A DNA stretch of 64,000 nucleotides from Dendrocalamus latiflorus (GCA_017311315.1 CM029664.1:46406510-46470509), one strand, 5' to 3'; shown: positions 1 through 11,190, counted from the stretch's first letter. The notes: generated by a model not told the origin, from the letters alone. Made by a program: numbers and translations.

Positions 1-32
1 CAAAGGCTGATCGGGGAAAAACTACCACTTAG

Positions 33-205
33 TGGGTTCTTTTCGGCTATGGCTTATGGCTTGTACGGTCCTAGCACTCGCGCTTGTGTAAACAAATTGA
101 ATGCCGATAAACCGCTTCGAAAAACTGTTCCGATAAGCCGCTTAGAAAAGACGACGGAGAAGCCATCCGTTTGTTTGTTCGGGAGAAGCCACAAGCCATA
201 GTAAA
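33..205. mobile_element. MITE-like fragment near the left edge
   Basis: The left side carries a phrase of the form ggctatggcttatggct and the right side ends in the inverse (agccacaagccatag), so the segment has imperfect inverted-repeat character. The left phrase resembles the ends of the MITE copies at 4929-5157 and 19177-19398. I could not fix a target duplication, so the borders are approximate. It lies downstream of the last visible exon of the Rab7 gene. Confidence 0.4.
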
Positions 206-258
206 TCCTATAGCTATGCATATTGAACAGAGAATACTAAGCAAAAGGGTGTGCTTAC

Positions 259-3200
259 AGTTCTTCTTCTGGTTCATTTTTCAGAGCATTCTTTACAATG
301 CACTGAAAAGCGTCTTCCACATTTGTTCCTTCTTTGGCAGATGTCTCAAAGTAAGGGATGTTGCCTTTTGAGCCGCACCAAGCTTTTGCCTTTTTCTCAG
401 AGACCTAAGATGGCAATACAGAAGTCCATTAACAGTCTATGTTCTTAGGAAATAGATGAGAGAAAATGAGTTGTGATAATTACCACACGGCTGTTGCCAC
501 CATCAATATCAACCTTGTTTCCCAGTAGAACAAAAGGGAAGTTATCAGGATCAGATGGGCTAGCCTGACAAGTTGGATCTGAAGGTGAGACAGAAATCAA
601 AGCTCACTGGACTAAACACTATAGGCAACAAGAGATCTTCACCTGAATTAGAAATTCTTCACGCCAGTTGTTCAGATTATCAAATGATTTCATAGAATTA
701 ACATCATAAACTAGAACGCAACAATCTGCTCCACGATAGAATGCAACACCAAGACTTTGAAACCTTTCCTGTCCGGCAGTATCCCATATCTGCAGATATA
801 GAATGTTAAATATTAAATATCATAATTCAAATTACCAAAGAAAGTCATATCATAACAGAACTTATTTAGAGCTTCAACACCTACAGGTTTTCAGGAAAGT
901 CGTACATATTGTCAATGGTAATTCCATCTCCATCATATTATTAATTGTGCACAAGAGGATATTGGCGAACTTTCTGATTCGTAAAAACAGGAATTAATGT
1001 GCACAAGAGAACATCGGAGAGCTTTCCGATTCATAACATAGAAACTGTTATGGGGGTGCCCAAACACTCGGGCCTTGGGATCAAGGTACAAAAACCCGGA
1101 ACCAGAGGGAATTCCGGCTGTCGGGCGGTACCGGTAACCGATCAGTTACCAGAAAACCCGGAAAAACTGTTCAAAACTCGTGAATCAAATTTGAATTTGG
1201 TTGTTTTGAAAACCGATAACCGTTCCGATAACCGGAAAATCGCTTAAAAATCGGGAAAACCATTAAAGAATGAAAAAATCAAGTTGGAAGTACAATAATT
1301 GAAATATATTTAGCTCATATAATAGGTAATCTAGCACCAAAAAGGCCTAAAAGGCCCTAAACCAACCTAGAAAATGCATTAGACTTAAAAGTAACCTGGC
1401 CTACTGGTTCCCACCGGTAAATCCGGTTACCGGCCGATAACTGCTGGTTTTTTTGAACCCAACTTGGGATTGTCTAATGGACCTTAAAGCAAGCCCAATA
1501 ACATAGTGTTATATATATGAAGGAATGTACTGATATACCCTTCCCTTTTGTAATTATTGGGGGCAAGATGAGAATTTCTCATCCTGCCCCATTCATATAT
1601 ATAAAGCCCTTGGTGGTATGAGGGAGGACCAAGCTCACTCATTTTTCCACTCACCGGCTCTCTCACTCATGTGGTGGTCTCTAACTAGTCCATATACTCC
1701 ATGGAGAAGGGTACAAAGTACTCACTGTTATGGCTCATGCCACAACAATTTGTTGTGGGGGTGCCCAACCCCTCGGGCCTTGAGATTGGCTAGTATGCCT
1801 TTAGAGCAAGCCTAATAGCATAGTGTTATATGTATAAATGAATGTACCGATTTACTCTCCCCCTTTTGTAATTATTAGGGGGCAGGATGAGAATTTCCCA
1901 TCCTGCCCTATTCATATATATAAAGCCCCTGGTGGTACGAGGGAGGACCAAGCTCACTCATTTTCCCACTCACCGGCTCTTTCACTCATGTAGCAGTCTC
2001 TAGCTAGTCCATATCATCCATAGAGAAGGGTACAAAGTACCCACTGTTGTGGCCTTGGGATTGACTAGTAGGCTTTAGGGCAAGCCCAATAGCATAGTGT
2101 ATATGTATAAAGGAATGTATCGATTTACCCTCCCCTTTTGTAATTATTGGAGGGCGGCATGGGAATTTCCTATCCCGCTCCATTCATATACATAAAGTTC
2201 CTATCCTGCCCCATTCATATGCATAAAGCCCTTGGTGGTATGAGGGAGGACCAAGCTCACTCATTTTTCCACTCACCGGCTCTCTCACTCATGTGGTGGT
2301 CTCTAACTAGTCTATATCCTCCATGGAGAAGGGTACAAAGTACCCACTGTGTGGCAAAGCCACAACAGAAACTAAACCAACATATAGGAAATCACAATCT
2401 TTATTTTGCATTTTTGTAGTTATTTTATAAAGGAGAGAAACCCCTCAGCTCCCATTTACTAGAAATAGAAAGCAACTCAAATGTACAGTGCATTTACTAG
2501 AAAGAGAAACTAACTCAAATGTAAAGTGTTCAGAAAGGAAAAGAGAAAGGAGGTTTGTCACTATGCCAGTACTGCATACTTGTAGTTATAACAATTAACA
2601 GACACAAACTATGTTTACTGAGATTAGATAATAACAACCACAACAAAATATTTTATGATTCGGATACTAAGTTAGAAAATTATACTTACGTACCAGCTCA
2701 ACGCTTGGCTGAATAACTTGTAGTGTGAGGTACTGTCTCACTCTAATTGGCTGAATAACTTGTAGTGTGATGCACTGTCTCACTTACTCACAACATCACT
2801 CTTTAGAGTCTTTAGTTTTTATCATTATCCACGAGCAAATTCTCCTTCAGGGCATGCAACAGCATAACCCCCCCCCCCCCCCCCCCTCTTTCTATTTACA
2901 CTTCATAGATGCCTCACATGCGAACGGGTCTCTAGCCTAGCGGGTAGAGCGCTCTAGTAGCACCCCTCAGGTCCTAGGTTCGACTCCCGCTGGGAGCGAA
3001 TTTCAGGCTGAGGGAAAAAATCCCCTCGCTTGCCCCATAAGCCAAAGCACAGGTCGTAAGGCTGGCCCAGGTTGTTGGTAGCGCCAGGTTGTTGGTCTGA
3101 GGATCACCCTGGATTGGTCGTTCTCACACTGGGCTGATGCCGCTGTGTCAGGGTGGGGCAAGGGTTCGGGGATTTCTCGATCTGCGTGAGAAAATCTTCT

Positions 3201-4213
3201 TCTTAAAATTAAGCCCGGGAGGCTTTCTTCCCCCCGCAGGTCGAGTTTTTTTTTATAGATGCCTCACATTTTCCATAGTAGGTCCATGTACATTAGTGTC
3301 AGCGTGCCACTGGTAGTCCTTTTGATTGCGGTTAAGGTAGCATGGACTACGTATTGAATATATTTTTAAATCCGGGCTTTCTACTATGCACTAGAGTCTA
3401 GAAATAATTGCAATGCCAGCTTCCAGAAATTGTGCAACGACTGCACTTCTAGCTATCCGTTTAATTCTTTGACACCTAGATGACATTATGTGGAGCATTT
3501 CTTCTTAGTATAAAGACTTCATTACTTTCTACAGTGACAAATTCCACAACCTCCCACTTATCTTAGGAAACATTACAGCAAACAAATCAACAATGTCCAG
3601 GAATCCAGGAAGCGAACACACAAAACCTAGAGAATTCAAAAGGCAGTTTTAAAGTACCATCATCCACTCAACTTTTAAGAGTACGAGTACACAAGCAGTC
3701 ACTTATTCCAAGCATCAGTACAGACGTGCATAGACAAAAAAAAGACCAATTCGTGATTCTTAGTTCTCACGAGGAAACAGGACTGATCATAAGCAAAGGT
3801 GAATTGCTGAAAGAGGGTACCTGTAAAGTGAAGAGCCTATCCTCGAATTGTACCTCCTTTGTGAGGAAATCCGCGCCGATGGTGGCCTTGTACTGGTTGC
3901 TAAACTTCTTGTTCACATATCTGAATTACATCAAAGCTCAAGAAAACAGATACAGAAGAAAGCCTGTATGAAACCAAACAAAAATCGCATCTGAGCAAGT
4001 AATCCGAAGCAATTAGTCCACCGCAACTCGAATTACAGGATACTGGTTCATCAAGGAAGTCTTCCCAACCCTGGATCGCAGGAAATCACCAGAGAGGTAA
4101 GCAAAAGAGAAACATTCGAAAAAAATCTCACAGAGGAGGAGAAAGATCAGAATCACCCACCCGCTGTCGCCGAGGATGATGACCTTGAGGAGCGTGCGGC
4201 GTCGCGAGGCCAT
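259..4213 (-). CDS. RABG3: Rab7-type small GTPase (RabG3 subfamily), 3' end missing
   Basis: Membrane-associated GTPase; in plants the Rab7/RabG3 class controls late endosome and vacuole fusion (family knowledge). Six exons on the minus strand: 4161-4213, 4044-4070, 3821-3920, 643-789, 484-564 and 259-404, all with GT/AG borders and consistent phase, giving 184 residues. The P-loop GDSGVGKTS is at residues 15-23 and is split by intron 1. WDTAGQE is at 62-68 with the catalytic Gln67, NKVD at 125-128 and ETSAK at 156-160; this spacing matches Rab7. The ATG at 4213 gives the usual short N-terminus before the P-loop. The last exon, expected to carry about 20 residues and the C-terminal prenylated cysteines, is not in the window. 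The donor at 258 is intact, so this is truncation by the window edge. Intron 3 (790-3820) is swollen by a TRIM-like array and a SINE. Confidence 0.93.
1046..2367 (+). mobile_element. Tandem LTR (TRIM-like) array, three units
   Basis: Three related units of about 300 bp lie head to tail. The first is 1046-1747, interrupted by the hAT element at 1082-1462. The second starts at 1751 and the third is fused to it near 2045. Units start with TGTTRTGGGGGTGCCC and end with GCCACAACA, the TG..CA ends of an LTR. Each unit has a TATA-like atataaagccc and the shared phrase gaggaccaagctcactcatt. The whole block is flanked by the 5-bp direct repeat gaaac (1041-1045 and 2368-2372), as expected for one retrotransposon insertion. 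There is no coding capacity and no primer-binding site between units, so this is a solo-LTR multimer rather than an active element. Confidence 0.75.
1082..1462. mobile_element. Non-autonomous hAT element (copy A), 381 bp
   Basis: Perfect 8-bp target duplication cttgggat at 1074-1081 and 1463-1470. The ends are caaggtacaaaaa and, on the other strand, ttgggttcaaaaa, typical of hAT terminal repeats. The subterminal regions are packed with ccggtaaccgg-type palindromic phrases. It has no transposase. It is nested in the first unit of the LTR array. The element at 56252-56531 has the same ends and subterminal motif and is a second copy of the family. Confidence 0.85.
2707..2787. repeat. Short tandem duplication, two units of about 42 bp
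   Basis: The phrase ggctgaataacttgtagtg occurs at 2707 and again at 2749, each followed by a variant of ctgtctcact. It lies in intron 3 of the Rab7 gene. No function is suggested. Confidence 0.6.
2920..3254 (+). mobile_element. tRNA-derived SINE, 335 bp
   Basis: The 5' part has an A box (tagcctagcgggt, about 2933) and a B box (ggttcgactcc, about 2978), as in an RNA polymerase III promoter from a tRNA. The body is not tRNA-like, and the 3' end is a run of T. A perfect 15-bp target duplication, atagatgcctcacat, flanks it at 2905-2919 and 3255-3269, as expected for LINE-mediated retroposition. It sits in intron 3 of the Rab7 gene, antisense to it. The perfect duplication suggests a fairly recent insertion. 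Confidence 0.88.
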
Positions 4214-4337
4214 CGGGATCTACCAAGGGCTCGTGCTCCTCGCGCGCCGGAGGGATGGAGGAGAGGCCCAGGCGGGGGGAGGGGGAGAGAGAGAGAGACG
4301 AAACCCTAAGCTTGCGTTTGCTGCCTTCGCCGTCGCC

Positions 4338-4364
4338 GGGGGGGGGGGGGGGGGGGGGGGGGGG
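4338..4364. repeat. 27-base G homopolymer upstream of the Rab7 start codon
   Basis: An uninterrupted run of 27 G on the plus strand (C on the Rab7 sense strand), about 125 bp 5' of the Rab7 ATG, in its likely 5'UTR or core promoter. Real length polymorphism or an assembly error are both possible. It explains the poly-Pro and poly-Gly reading frames here. Confidence 0.9.
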
Positions 4365-4928
4365 TGCGTTTGGCCACAGGCAGTACCACAGGGATGGGCG
4401 CGTATGATCTCCGCCGGTTTGACTGGGAACTTTCCGCGAAACGGCTCGAGTCCTGATGATTGGTGCATGCGCAACCACCGTTAGCTGCCATTGAGCAATT
4501 AAACTGGTTTCATTTCAATAACCATCCAGATTAAGAAATTAACGTTTCAGATCTTTTTAGATTAACGGTTCGTATTAAGATCTGATTGAAAACTGCAGTT
4601 CTGTCCCACGTAGGAACAAGAATCCGGCATTGCAAATGGGGTTACAAGATAATGGTTACTCTCACCGATTACTATGATAGCTTAAGTAACAGTTGATCTC
4701 AACATCATTCCTGCTTTGAAAACAAATATAATGTTTGAGCTTTATTTACCAGTGGTTAATGCACGTACATACGAGTTACAACTTCCCACCCCCAACGAAA
4801 ATCGCATGAATCCGAAAAACCGAAGAATCAACACAGGAACAAGAAACCGGAATCCAATCTCACAGTGCCAGCATTACGCGTATATACACGACCCATGATT
4901 CATTTGTTTCGATGTAACATTGACATAT

Positions 4929-5157
4929 GCCCAGTACTTTTTCAGCTTTTAACTTTTCTACAGTAACTAGCTTTTAAATAAAATATATTTTCAAGATAGA
5001 ATATACTAGTTAATTGTAGTACATACTATATCGACCTCATTTATATCGGCAAAAACTGCATTTGACTTTCTGTTACTCTGTAATCTCTCGCACGAACAGC
5101 CTAAAAGCCATAAGCTACAGCCAAAAGCCATAAACCTTAGCCAAAAAGAACAGGTCC
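4929..5157 (-). mobile_element. Tourist-like MITE, copy 1
   Basis: Read on the minus strand, this segment aligns along its length with 19177-19398: both have the opening tgttctttttg phrase, gagagattacagagta, ttgccgatataaatga and aattaactagta. Ends are gcccagtactttt on the left and, on the other strand, ggacctgttcttttt. The flanking trinucleotides (tat/ata) are not identical, so the target duplication is uncertain here. No ORF. Confidence 0.7.
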
Positions 5158-5397
5158 ATAGCACTCCCTACATATCTATATGGAATACTACTATGGAACA
5201 TCATCGCCACATTGAGAATAAATAAAAGCAATAATAGAATCGTGGGGAAATAAAAACTTTTAAAAGTATTTTATTGGAAAACCAGTGGAAGTTGTAATAA
5301 ATGATTGAAACATAGAACCGATCCACTTCTAACCAAATAAAGAATAGATGAAATAACCAAATAGTGGCAAACCACGGTGCTGAAAACTCGAGTGCTC

Positions 5398-6560
5398 TCA
5401 TCCATGCATGAGTGGATCATTTGTTGTTGGTGATGGTGGTGGTGGGGAAAACTCCATTGGTGGTGGCGGGGAAGGACTTGTTGGTGTTGTCATTGAAGGT
5501 GAGGATGGCACCAAGGGAGGTGGAGGCGACGATCCTAGTGAAGGTTGTGAGTCTGGAAATGACAGTGGTGGTGGACAGGGGTGGAGGGCCCGATAGGGGC
5601 AAGCTCTGGCTTGAGCCAGACCTTGAATTTTTGCAACAGACCCCCATATACCCCTCTATCCAATAGGCAATAGCCCAATAACGTAAACTCTAGTCTTTGG
5701 CTGACTGGCTCTCTGCGCCTCGGCTGCTCCTGAGGAGCGCGGCGACGACGGAATTGGGGGAGCGGCGGGCGTAGCCGGCGGCGGGCGGGCGGGCGGGACT
5801 CGGGAGGCGGGCAGGCGGGCGGCGGGAGGCGGGCGGGCGATAGGCCGGCAGCCACCGGCGCGCAGTTGAATGGTATTGCTTTCGATCCGCCCCCCACCTC
5901 ATTTTTTTCCCGTCCTCCGCCACTGGTGGTGGAGACGACGGTGAAGGTGAAGGTTGTGAGTCTGGTGATGGTGATGATGGTGAAGGCGATGGTGGAAGTA
6001 TTGATGGTGGTTGTGGAGGCGGCAATGGAAGGTATGGAGCCAAGGGTGGTGGGTGCGGTGGTGGAGGTGTTGATGCTGGTTGCGGAGATGGCGGTGAAAG
6101 GTGTGGAGCCGAGTGGTAGGTTCGGTGATGGAGGCAATGGTAGGGGTGTTGACGGTCGTTGTGAAGGCGGCAATGAAAGGTGTCGGGTATGGTGACGATG
6201 GCAGCAGTGGAGTTGATGGTGGCTACGGAGGTGGCAATGAAGTGTGTGAAGCCGGAGGTGGTAGGTGTTGTGTGGATGGCGAGGGTGGAGTGGAAGTCTT
6301 TGGTGGAGATGGAGGCCCTGGTCTTGCTGGTGTTGGAGTAGAAGGCGGAGACGGTCTAGAGCTTGGAAGTGGCCTCGACATTGTGGCACGTCCTGTTAGC
6401 TTGGCTAGCTTGCCTAATCTCCTAGTATCACTTGCACTTCTTGACAACCAACCAAGAAGGAAGAATACACATATGTGCATGTTCCAACATTCAAAAGGTC
6501 GTTTTAAGGGATGAAGATGGCAGTGTCGCTTCTGGCCTTGCCCTTTGAATTTCGTCGCGA
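5398..6560. other. Low-complexity, glycine/proline-codon-rich DNA, no supported gene
   Basis: The plus strand is dominated by GGT/GGC/GAT triplet repeats in two blocks (about 5408-5600 and 5925-6400). Both share a phrase around gaaggttgtgagtctgg, and a GC-rich segment of other composition (about 5600-5925) splits them. Long frames on both strands (glycine-rich on plus; proline- and histidine-rich on minus) come from this composition and lack splice or domain support. A decayed repeat-rich cell-wall-type gene (glycine-rich, or extensin-like on minus) is possible but unproven. Confidence 0.4.
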
Positions 6561-6650
6561 TAATTGACTTTTGGAGATACAAAACTTTGTGACCGAGCAA
6601 GGTCCCGTCATTCCACTTCAGTTTCATCTGGTGGAAATCTTTCCGTCTCA

Positions 6651-6758
6651 GGCCCTGTTTGGAATGCGGGAATTTTTCCCGATTCCTGCGGGAATTGAAC
6701 TGTTTCCTGCAAAATTCCTGCAAAATTCCTGTGAAATTCCTCTGTTCCAAACAGGCCC
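6651..6758. mobile_element. Short Tourist-like MITE, about 108 bp
   Basis: Terminal inverted repeats ggccctgtttggaa on the left and ttccaaacaggcc on the right enclose repeats of attcctgc. The flanking tca on both sides is compatible with a 3-bp PIF/Harbinger target duplication of TTA-like type. Confidence 0.65.
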
Positions 6759-6850
6759 TCAAGTTGTGGTGGAAATATTTGTGTTCTAATGAAATGGACT
6801 ATCTATTGTAAAAAAATGTTTGTTACAATCTGTAAGATGTCTTAAGTGAT

Positions 6851-6927
6851 CAAATGTATTGAATAGGTGAAGTTCAGTTTGATTTGAACATACAAGTGTA
6901 CTACAGGTTGAGAGTCCTTGCAAGTTC
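6851..6927. repeat. 77-bp direct repeat, left copy
   Basis: Starts caaatgtattgaataggtg and ends ccttgcaagttc. The same sequence recurs at 8676-9811, where a hAT element splits it. The two copies bracket the tandem-repeat block at 6928-8675. Confidence 0.8.
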
Positions 6928-8675
6928 AAAAGGCTAAGCGGGAGCGGTGATGGCGCCCAAGGCTAGGGTCTTCCTTCAGGCAGCAACGCTACTGGCACCT
7001 AAGTGAGGCATGCTAAAGGCGCGTGACCGTGTGTGCCGCCAAGGCTAAGTAAAGACTAAAGAGTAGGCACCTAAGTAAGGCTAAGCGGGAGCCGGCGAGG
7101 CTAAGTGGGAGCGCTCACACACCAAACGCACGTGACCATGCGGGCTGCCAAGGGTAAGCAAGCAAGGCTACCCGCGTGCCGAGGCTAAGTCGCAAGACCA
7201 GGCACTGAGCTAACGACAAGTATTCTTGGACATGCTAGCAAATCACAAGTAACGGCAAGGTTCGGACCACTAAACAAACGCAAGGCGAAGGAAACGCGCA
7301 AAAATGTCCCCACCAAAGTGGAACATGCCGGGGGCCGTGGAAAATGGGCAAAAACGGCCCGCCAATGTGAAATGCCAAAAAGTGCGAGCAGACGTGGAAA
7401 ACACATAAAATGGCCCGTGCACACGACCAAAAACACGTGTGTGCAGGAGGACGTGAAACGTGTTGACGGCCGTGAACGTAAAAATGTGTCGTGCCACCGG
7501 TCCCGGCCGTGCCTAATGGAGGACCCCGAAAACACATAAAATGGCCCGTGCGCACGGCCAAAAACACGTGAGCGTGCAGGTGGACGTGAAACGCACCGAC
7601 AGTCGTGAACGTGGAAACGTGTCGTGGTACCGGTCATGGCCGTGCCTAACGGAGGACCCCAAAAACACACAAAACGGTCCGTGCGCATAGCCAAAAACAC
7701 GTGAGCGTGCAGGCAGACGTGAGACGCGCCGACGGCCATGAACGTGAAAACGTGTTGTGCCACCGGTCCCGGCCGTGCCTAACAGAGGACCCTGAAAACA
7801 CACGAAACGGCCCATGTGCAAGGCCAAAACACATGTAACCAAGCCCACCACCTTGCGGGCGACGTGAAACATGCCAGAGACCGCCCCCGTGGCAACCGAA
7901 ACCACCCGATTCTGCTACCGCCAACATGAAAACAACCTGTTTTGGCAGCCAAGACAGGGTTTCGACTGGAACTGAAGGCCGCCATGCCGTTCGCCAGTGC
8001 GGACGATCGTGCCGAAGGACCCCGAAAACGGCCAAAATGGGTTGTGTGCAAGGCCAGAAAACAGCAAAATTTGCCAGTCGAACGCCCAAAAAGCAGTGCC
8101 CCTCTCCAGTACCAATCATGCCCTAGGGTCCTAGGGCCAGGTATGGCCCTTGGGTATAGTAGGGGGTGGCGCCACGGAGCCCAACGTGCCACAACAGCGA
8201 GAAACGCCTGCCGCGCGTCAATTTAGGCTGCCACGGTAAGGTTTTGGCAGCAAAGACCGACCGCGGTGCCGTTCACCGGTGCCGACAGTCCGTGCCGAAG
8301 GACCCCCTAAGACGGCTCATGCGCAAGGCCAAAATCATAGGGAAACCCCCGTGCGTAGGCCAAAAAAACAGTGCCCCTCTCTAATACCAATCAACGCCGA
8401 GGTCCCAATGCCAGGTATGGCCCTTGGGTATAGTAGGGGGTGGTGACTCGTTGCCCAGAGCTTAGGCTACCACCGTAAGGTTTTGGCAGGAAAGGTTGGC
8501 CGCGGTGCCGTTCGCCGATGCCGACGGTCCGTGCCGAAGGACCCCCAAAACGGCCCATGTGCAAGGCCAAAATCACGGAGAATCCACCATGCGCAACCTA
8601 AAAAACAGTGCCTCTCTCTGGTACCAATCACCCCCGTGTCTCAGGGCCAGACATGGCCCTTGGGTATAGTAGGGG
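6928..8675. repeat. GC-rich tandem-repeat block with two repeat families
   Basis: Family 1 occupies about 7385-7850 with a period of 131-135 bp; the marker phrase around gtgcgcacggccaaaaacacg recurs at 7417, 7548, 7681 and 7816. Family 2 occupies about 7900-8675 with a period of about 239 bp; the marker ttaggct...gtaaggttttggcag recurs at 8223 and 8462, and each unit contains atggcccttgggtatagtag. The overlapping frames on both strands reflect the repeats, not genes. I recognise no transposase, LTR ends or terminal inverted repeats. Confidence 0.75.
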
Positions 8676-8732
8676 CAAATGTATTGCATAGGTGAAGTTC
8701 AGTTCGATTCGAACTTTTAAGTGTACTACAGG

Positions 8733-9783
8733 TAGGGTTGTAAACGAGCCGAGCTCGAGCGAGCTTGACCTGGCAAGCTCGAGCTCGGTAGAAACTCGAG
8801 CCGAGCTCGAGCGAGCCTGAGATCGACATCGAACTTTAAGCTAGGTTCGAGCTCGGCTCGGACAAAACTTGAGCTCGCTCGAGCTCGGCTCGTGTAGATT
8901 CGGTGGGGAGTAGGGAGGGAGTACCTGCGGGCTGCGGAGCCGTGGCCGAGGCGCCGAGCTGCCGGATCCGGGTCGAGGAGGGGCGGCGCCGCCGGGGGAG
9001 AGGAGGGTGCCGGGGGGAGGAGAGGCGGCGGCGGGGGAGACAAGGAGGGGCGGCGGCGGGGGAGAGGAGGGGCGCCGGGGGGACGAGGGGTGGCGGCGGG
9101 GGGCGAGGAGGGGGACAGGGGGCGGCGGGGGGCGAGGAGGGGGACGGGGGGCGGCGGGGGGGGGAGAGGAAGGGGATGGGGGCGGGAGAGGGGGACAGCG
9201 CCGGGGAGGGGGCGAGGAGGGGCGCCGACGGGGGGAGGAGGGGCGGCGGCGGCGGAGAGGAAGGGGATGGGGGGCGGGAGAGGGGGTCGGCGGCCGGGGG
9301 GGCGAGGAGGGGCGGCGACGGGGGAGAGGAGGAGGGCGACGAGGGGGACGGGAGTGGGGGCGGCCGGCGGCGGGGGCGAGGAGGGGCGGGGGGCGCCGGG
9401 GAGGGCGCGAGGAGGGGAGGGGGCGGGAGAGGGGGGCGGCGCCGGGGAGGGGGGCGAGGAGGGGCGGGGGGACAGGAGCCAGGAGGGGCGACGGCGGGGA
9501 GCAGGCCGCAGGCGAAGGCACCGAGGCGGGTGGGGGAGAGGCGTGGGGGTGGGGAGTGGGGGCGCTGGGATTTTGAGAGGAGAGGCCGGAGGGGGTGTGG
9601 GGAAATGGAGAAGGGTGAAAAAATCTTAAGCTCGCGAGCTATTCGAGTTCGGCTCGTTAAAGCTCGCGAGCTTAAGATGAAGCTTGAATTCGGCTCATTT
9701 GGAGCTCGAGCCAAGCTCGAATCGAGTCTAAAGCGAGCCAAGCTCGAGCAGTTCGCGAGCCTCGAACTTTTTTTACAGCCCTA
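8733..9783. mobile_element. hAT-type element (copy C) with a G-rich core, 1051 bp
   Basis: Perfect 8-bp target duplication actacagg at 8725-8732 and 9784-9791. Ends are tagggttgtaaacgagccg and, on the other strand, tagggctgtaaaaaaag. Subterminal regions are filled with gagctcgagc-type palindromes on both sides. The core (about 8985-9600) is extremely G-rich on the plus strand, built from gagggg, ggcgg and similar units. No transposase is encoded. Long frames in the core (up to about 300 codons, minus strand) are composition artefacts. Confidence 0.85.
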
Positions 9784-9811
9784 ACTACAGGTCGACAGTC
9801 CTTGCAAGTTC

Positions 9812-11176
9812 GGTTTTCTATACACTGTGGTGTATGTAGTTGTAAGAACTATACACAGCATCAGTCCCAAAAGAACCACCATATGCATGTCAAAGTGTCA
9901 ACTGTTTGCTTTCTCCAAATCTACTATAGTACATCTTTCGCCATTTTAGTAAGTTGCAAGCTCAATAGCTACTTATGCTCTTTTTAAGTTGTTTTATAAA
10001 TTGTATCCGTCCCTGCCAAATCCTTCGTTTTATCTTCTCTCCACTACAACTACCTGGCCTTCACTTGGTTTATCTTCTTTATTGTCATTGCATATGTAAG
10101 TGTCATCGTCGTCTTACACAGATCGTATCAAGTCCGACGTCCATGTGCCTCTGCTTAACCCAAAACTGGGTGACGTTAGGCTACTAAATTTTCGTAAGAT
10201 CTTGTAATGATTTTGCTTTAGATTACTTTAATTTCCTTATAAGAAATTTCGTAAGTCAAGACCGTAACAAATTAATCAGAAATTTGGTCTAAAAAACGGA
10301 AACTAATATATCAATCAGCAACTTGGTATCTAGTACTAACTAATGATATAGCATAGCAGAATATTTGCCGACAAGTGATGACCTGTTCTGAAGCGTGAGC
10401 AAGCTCTAATGCTGCAGATTAGATAACACATTTTTCTTCGTTTAGTTTCAGAAATCTTTACTATTATAAAAGAATGAATTGGTGGTTGTAGGTCCATTCT
10501 CCTTCAACCACTCTATTATATTAACTTATCACCATTCTTCACTTACCAACTGATTAGAGTAACTCTTCTATAGCACAATTCTCTATATATTCAATGAGTT
10601 CCGTTGCAACACACAGGTACGTAACTAATTCCAAAGAAAATAGAAGAGGTGTCATAGGATGCTATCTTAAGCAAGTACAGTTAGCGTCAGTGACAAGTGC
10701 CGATCATATAGAAACTCCCAACTGAGTTCCAACAAACAACACTGGAATCATGATCCTAATGACTCCTCAGTGTTCATTTCAGTGGATGATTTGAGTCTGG
10801 TATAGCAGACTAGCAGCAGTTAAGTTGCTCAGACAGTAAGACTTACCAAATTCAAACTTAAGAAGATCACACCAATTTCGCAGCAAACCCAGTGGAACGA
10901 ACATCATTAATAAACCATGGAACTAAGAACACCAATGGAAAATGGTGACTGGCTTAACAGTGGCTCAAAAGCCATCTTGATCGAAAATATGGAATGCCTG
11001 CATCTAGACAGAAACACATAGAGGTTATGTGGAAGAATTATGTACGGTTCCAATTGATATGGACGCAAAGGTTTTGTAATGAACAACCGGATATTAATTC
11101 CTCTTGCTTACTAGGTCTGTTCTAGCTATATGTTAGCCAGAATCCGGTAGGAAATAATTCCAGAAGGTAAATAAAT
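9812..11176. other. Intergenic, AT-rich; possible Helitron-like remnant at about 10449-10640
   Basis: No supported gene in this stretch. From about 10449 to 10640 the text runs from tctttactattataaaag to ccgttgcaacacacaggtac. That resembles the ends of grass Helitrons, but a clean 3' CTRR end with a hairpin is not visible, so this is only a suggestion. I see nothing else beyond short frames. Confidence 0.35.
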
Positions 11177-11190
11177 CCATGTTACAAACT

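Noticed and set aside
2933..3005. A tRNA gene
   Set aside because: A and B boxes are present, but the sequence does not fold as a tRNA and continues into a 335-bp body with a T-rich tail and a 15-bp duplication, so it is a SINE.
5535..6389. 284-codon minus-strand frame and matching glycine-rich plus-strand frames
   Set aside because: Triplet-repeat composition opens several frames at once; no domain, splice structure or single favoured frame. Kept only as a low-complexity region.
7185..8226. Several 60-190-codon frames in the tandem-repeat block
   Set aside because: They repeat with the unit period, exist on both strands and encode no known domain.
6928..8675. A CRISPR-like array
   Set aside because: The repeats are long (133 and 239 bp), directly adjacent without unique spacers, and the genome is eukaryotic.
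8836..9784. Overlapping 180-300-codon frames on both strands in the G-rich core
   Set aside because: All six frames are open because the DNA lacks A/T-containing stop codons. Peptides are monotonous Pro/Arg or Gly/Arg, and the region is inside a hAT element.
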